This document shows, piece after piece, positions 5,432 to 5,467 of a stretch of DNA of 5,467 nucleotides. The stretch spans positions 1 through 5,467 of the forward strand of contig JAFGKB010000054.1 in assembly GCA_016928755.1 (NCBI GenBank), given 5' to 3'. The DNA is from Anaerolineae bacterium. GTDB lineage: Bacteria; Chloroflexota; Anaerolineae; B4-G1; SLSP01. Made by a program: the position numbers and the translations under genes. Position 1 is the stretch's first letter; every line of letters starts with the position of its first letter. The notes below the pieces were generated by a model, which made no database searches, was not told where the DNA came from, and saw only the letters and a list, made by a program, of their open reading frames with translations.

Positions 5432-5467
5432 ATGTCAGAAACGCTAAGTGCTGTAGAAGAAGTTAAT
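5432..5467 (+). CDS. Start of an unidentified gene, truncated by the window edge
   Basis: The ATG at 5432 opens a frame of 12 codons (MSETLSAVEEVN) that runs off the right edge. AAAGGAG (5416-5422) lies 9 bases upstream, matching the spacing of the other genes here, which makes this start credible. The N-terminus is acidic and has no signal-peptide character, pointing to a cytoplasmic product, but too little is present to name a family. Its leader contains the structured element ending 71 bases before the start. Confidence 0.65.
   Translation, partial: MSETLSAVEEVN

Overview
The window looks like bacterial chromosome from a member of the Chloroflexota (perhaps an Anaerolineae-type lineage). 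The grounds are moderate: mid-range GC, frequent TTG leucine codons, a split ATPase/permease MacB-type exporter with an unusually long adaptor, a Thr/Ser/Ala-rich lipoprotein, and intergenic spaces rich in imperfect palindromes. No rRNA or other phylogenetic marker is present, so the assignment is inference. Every complete gene is on the + strand.

Layout. Positions 1-99 are a leader with a small inverted repeat (1-22), a perfect 14-bp hairpin (46-75) and a strong ribosome binding site. Positions 100-4251 hold a compact four-gene cluster: a MacA/HlyD-type adaptor (100-1521), an ABC ATPase (1539-2273), a MacB/FtsX-type permease overlapping the ATPase gene by 4 bp (2270-3475), and a secreted lipoprotein (3544-4251). 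No terminator-like structure separates these genes, so they are probably one operon. Positions 4252-4443 are intergenic and carry a 12-bp palindrome and a perfect 40-bp palindrome. A GNAT acetyltransferase with a C-terminal YoaP-like domain follows (4444-5208). Positions 5209-5431 are intergenic and contain a 126-nt element bounded by inverted repeats, with two internal hairpins. The first 12 codons of another gene (5432-5467) end the window.

How the genes fit together. The ATPase hydrolyses ATP in the cytoplasm. The four-TM permease transmits the motion to its extracytoplasmic domain, and the membrane-anchored adaptor forms the outer conduit, as in MacAB or Bacillus YknXYZ. The lipoprotein would sit on the outer face of the same membrane and may be an accessory, sensor or substrate-binding part. 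No TolC-like outer-membrane channel is encoded here. The exported substrate cannot be read from the sequence. The acetyltransferase is probably a separate transcription unit.

No intergenic stretch exceeds 300 bases. No tRNA, rRNA, CRISPR array, transposase gene or integrase was seen. The most unusual content is non-coding (the 40-bp nested palindrome and the 126-nt element) and the unclassified lipoprotein paired with the exporter.
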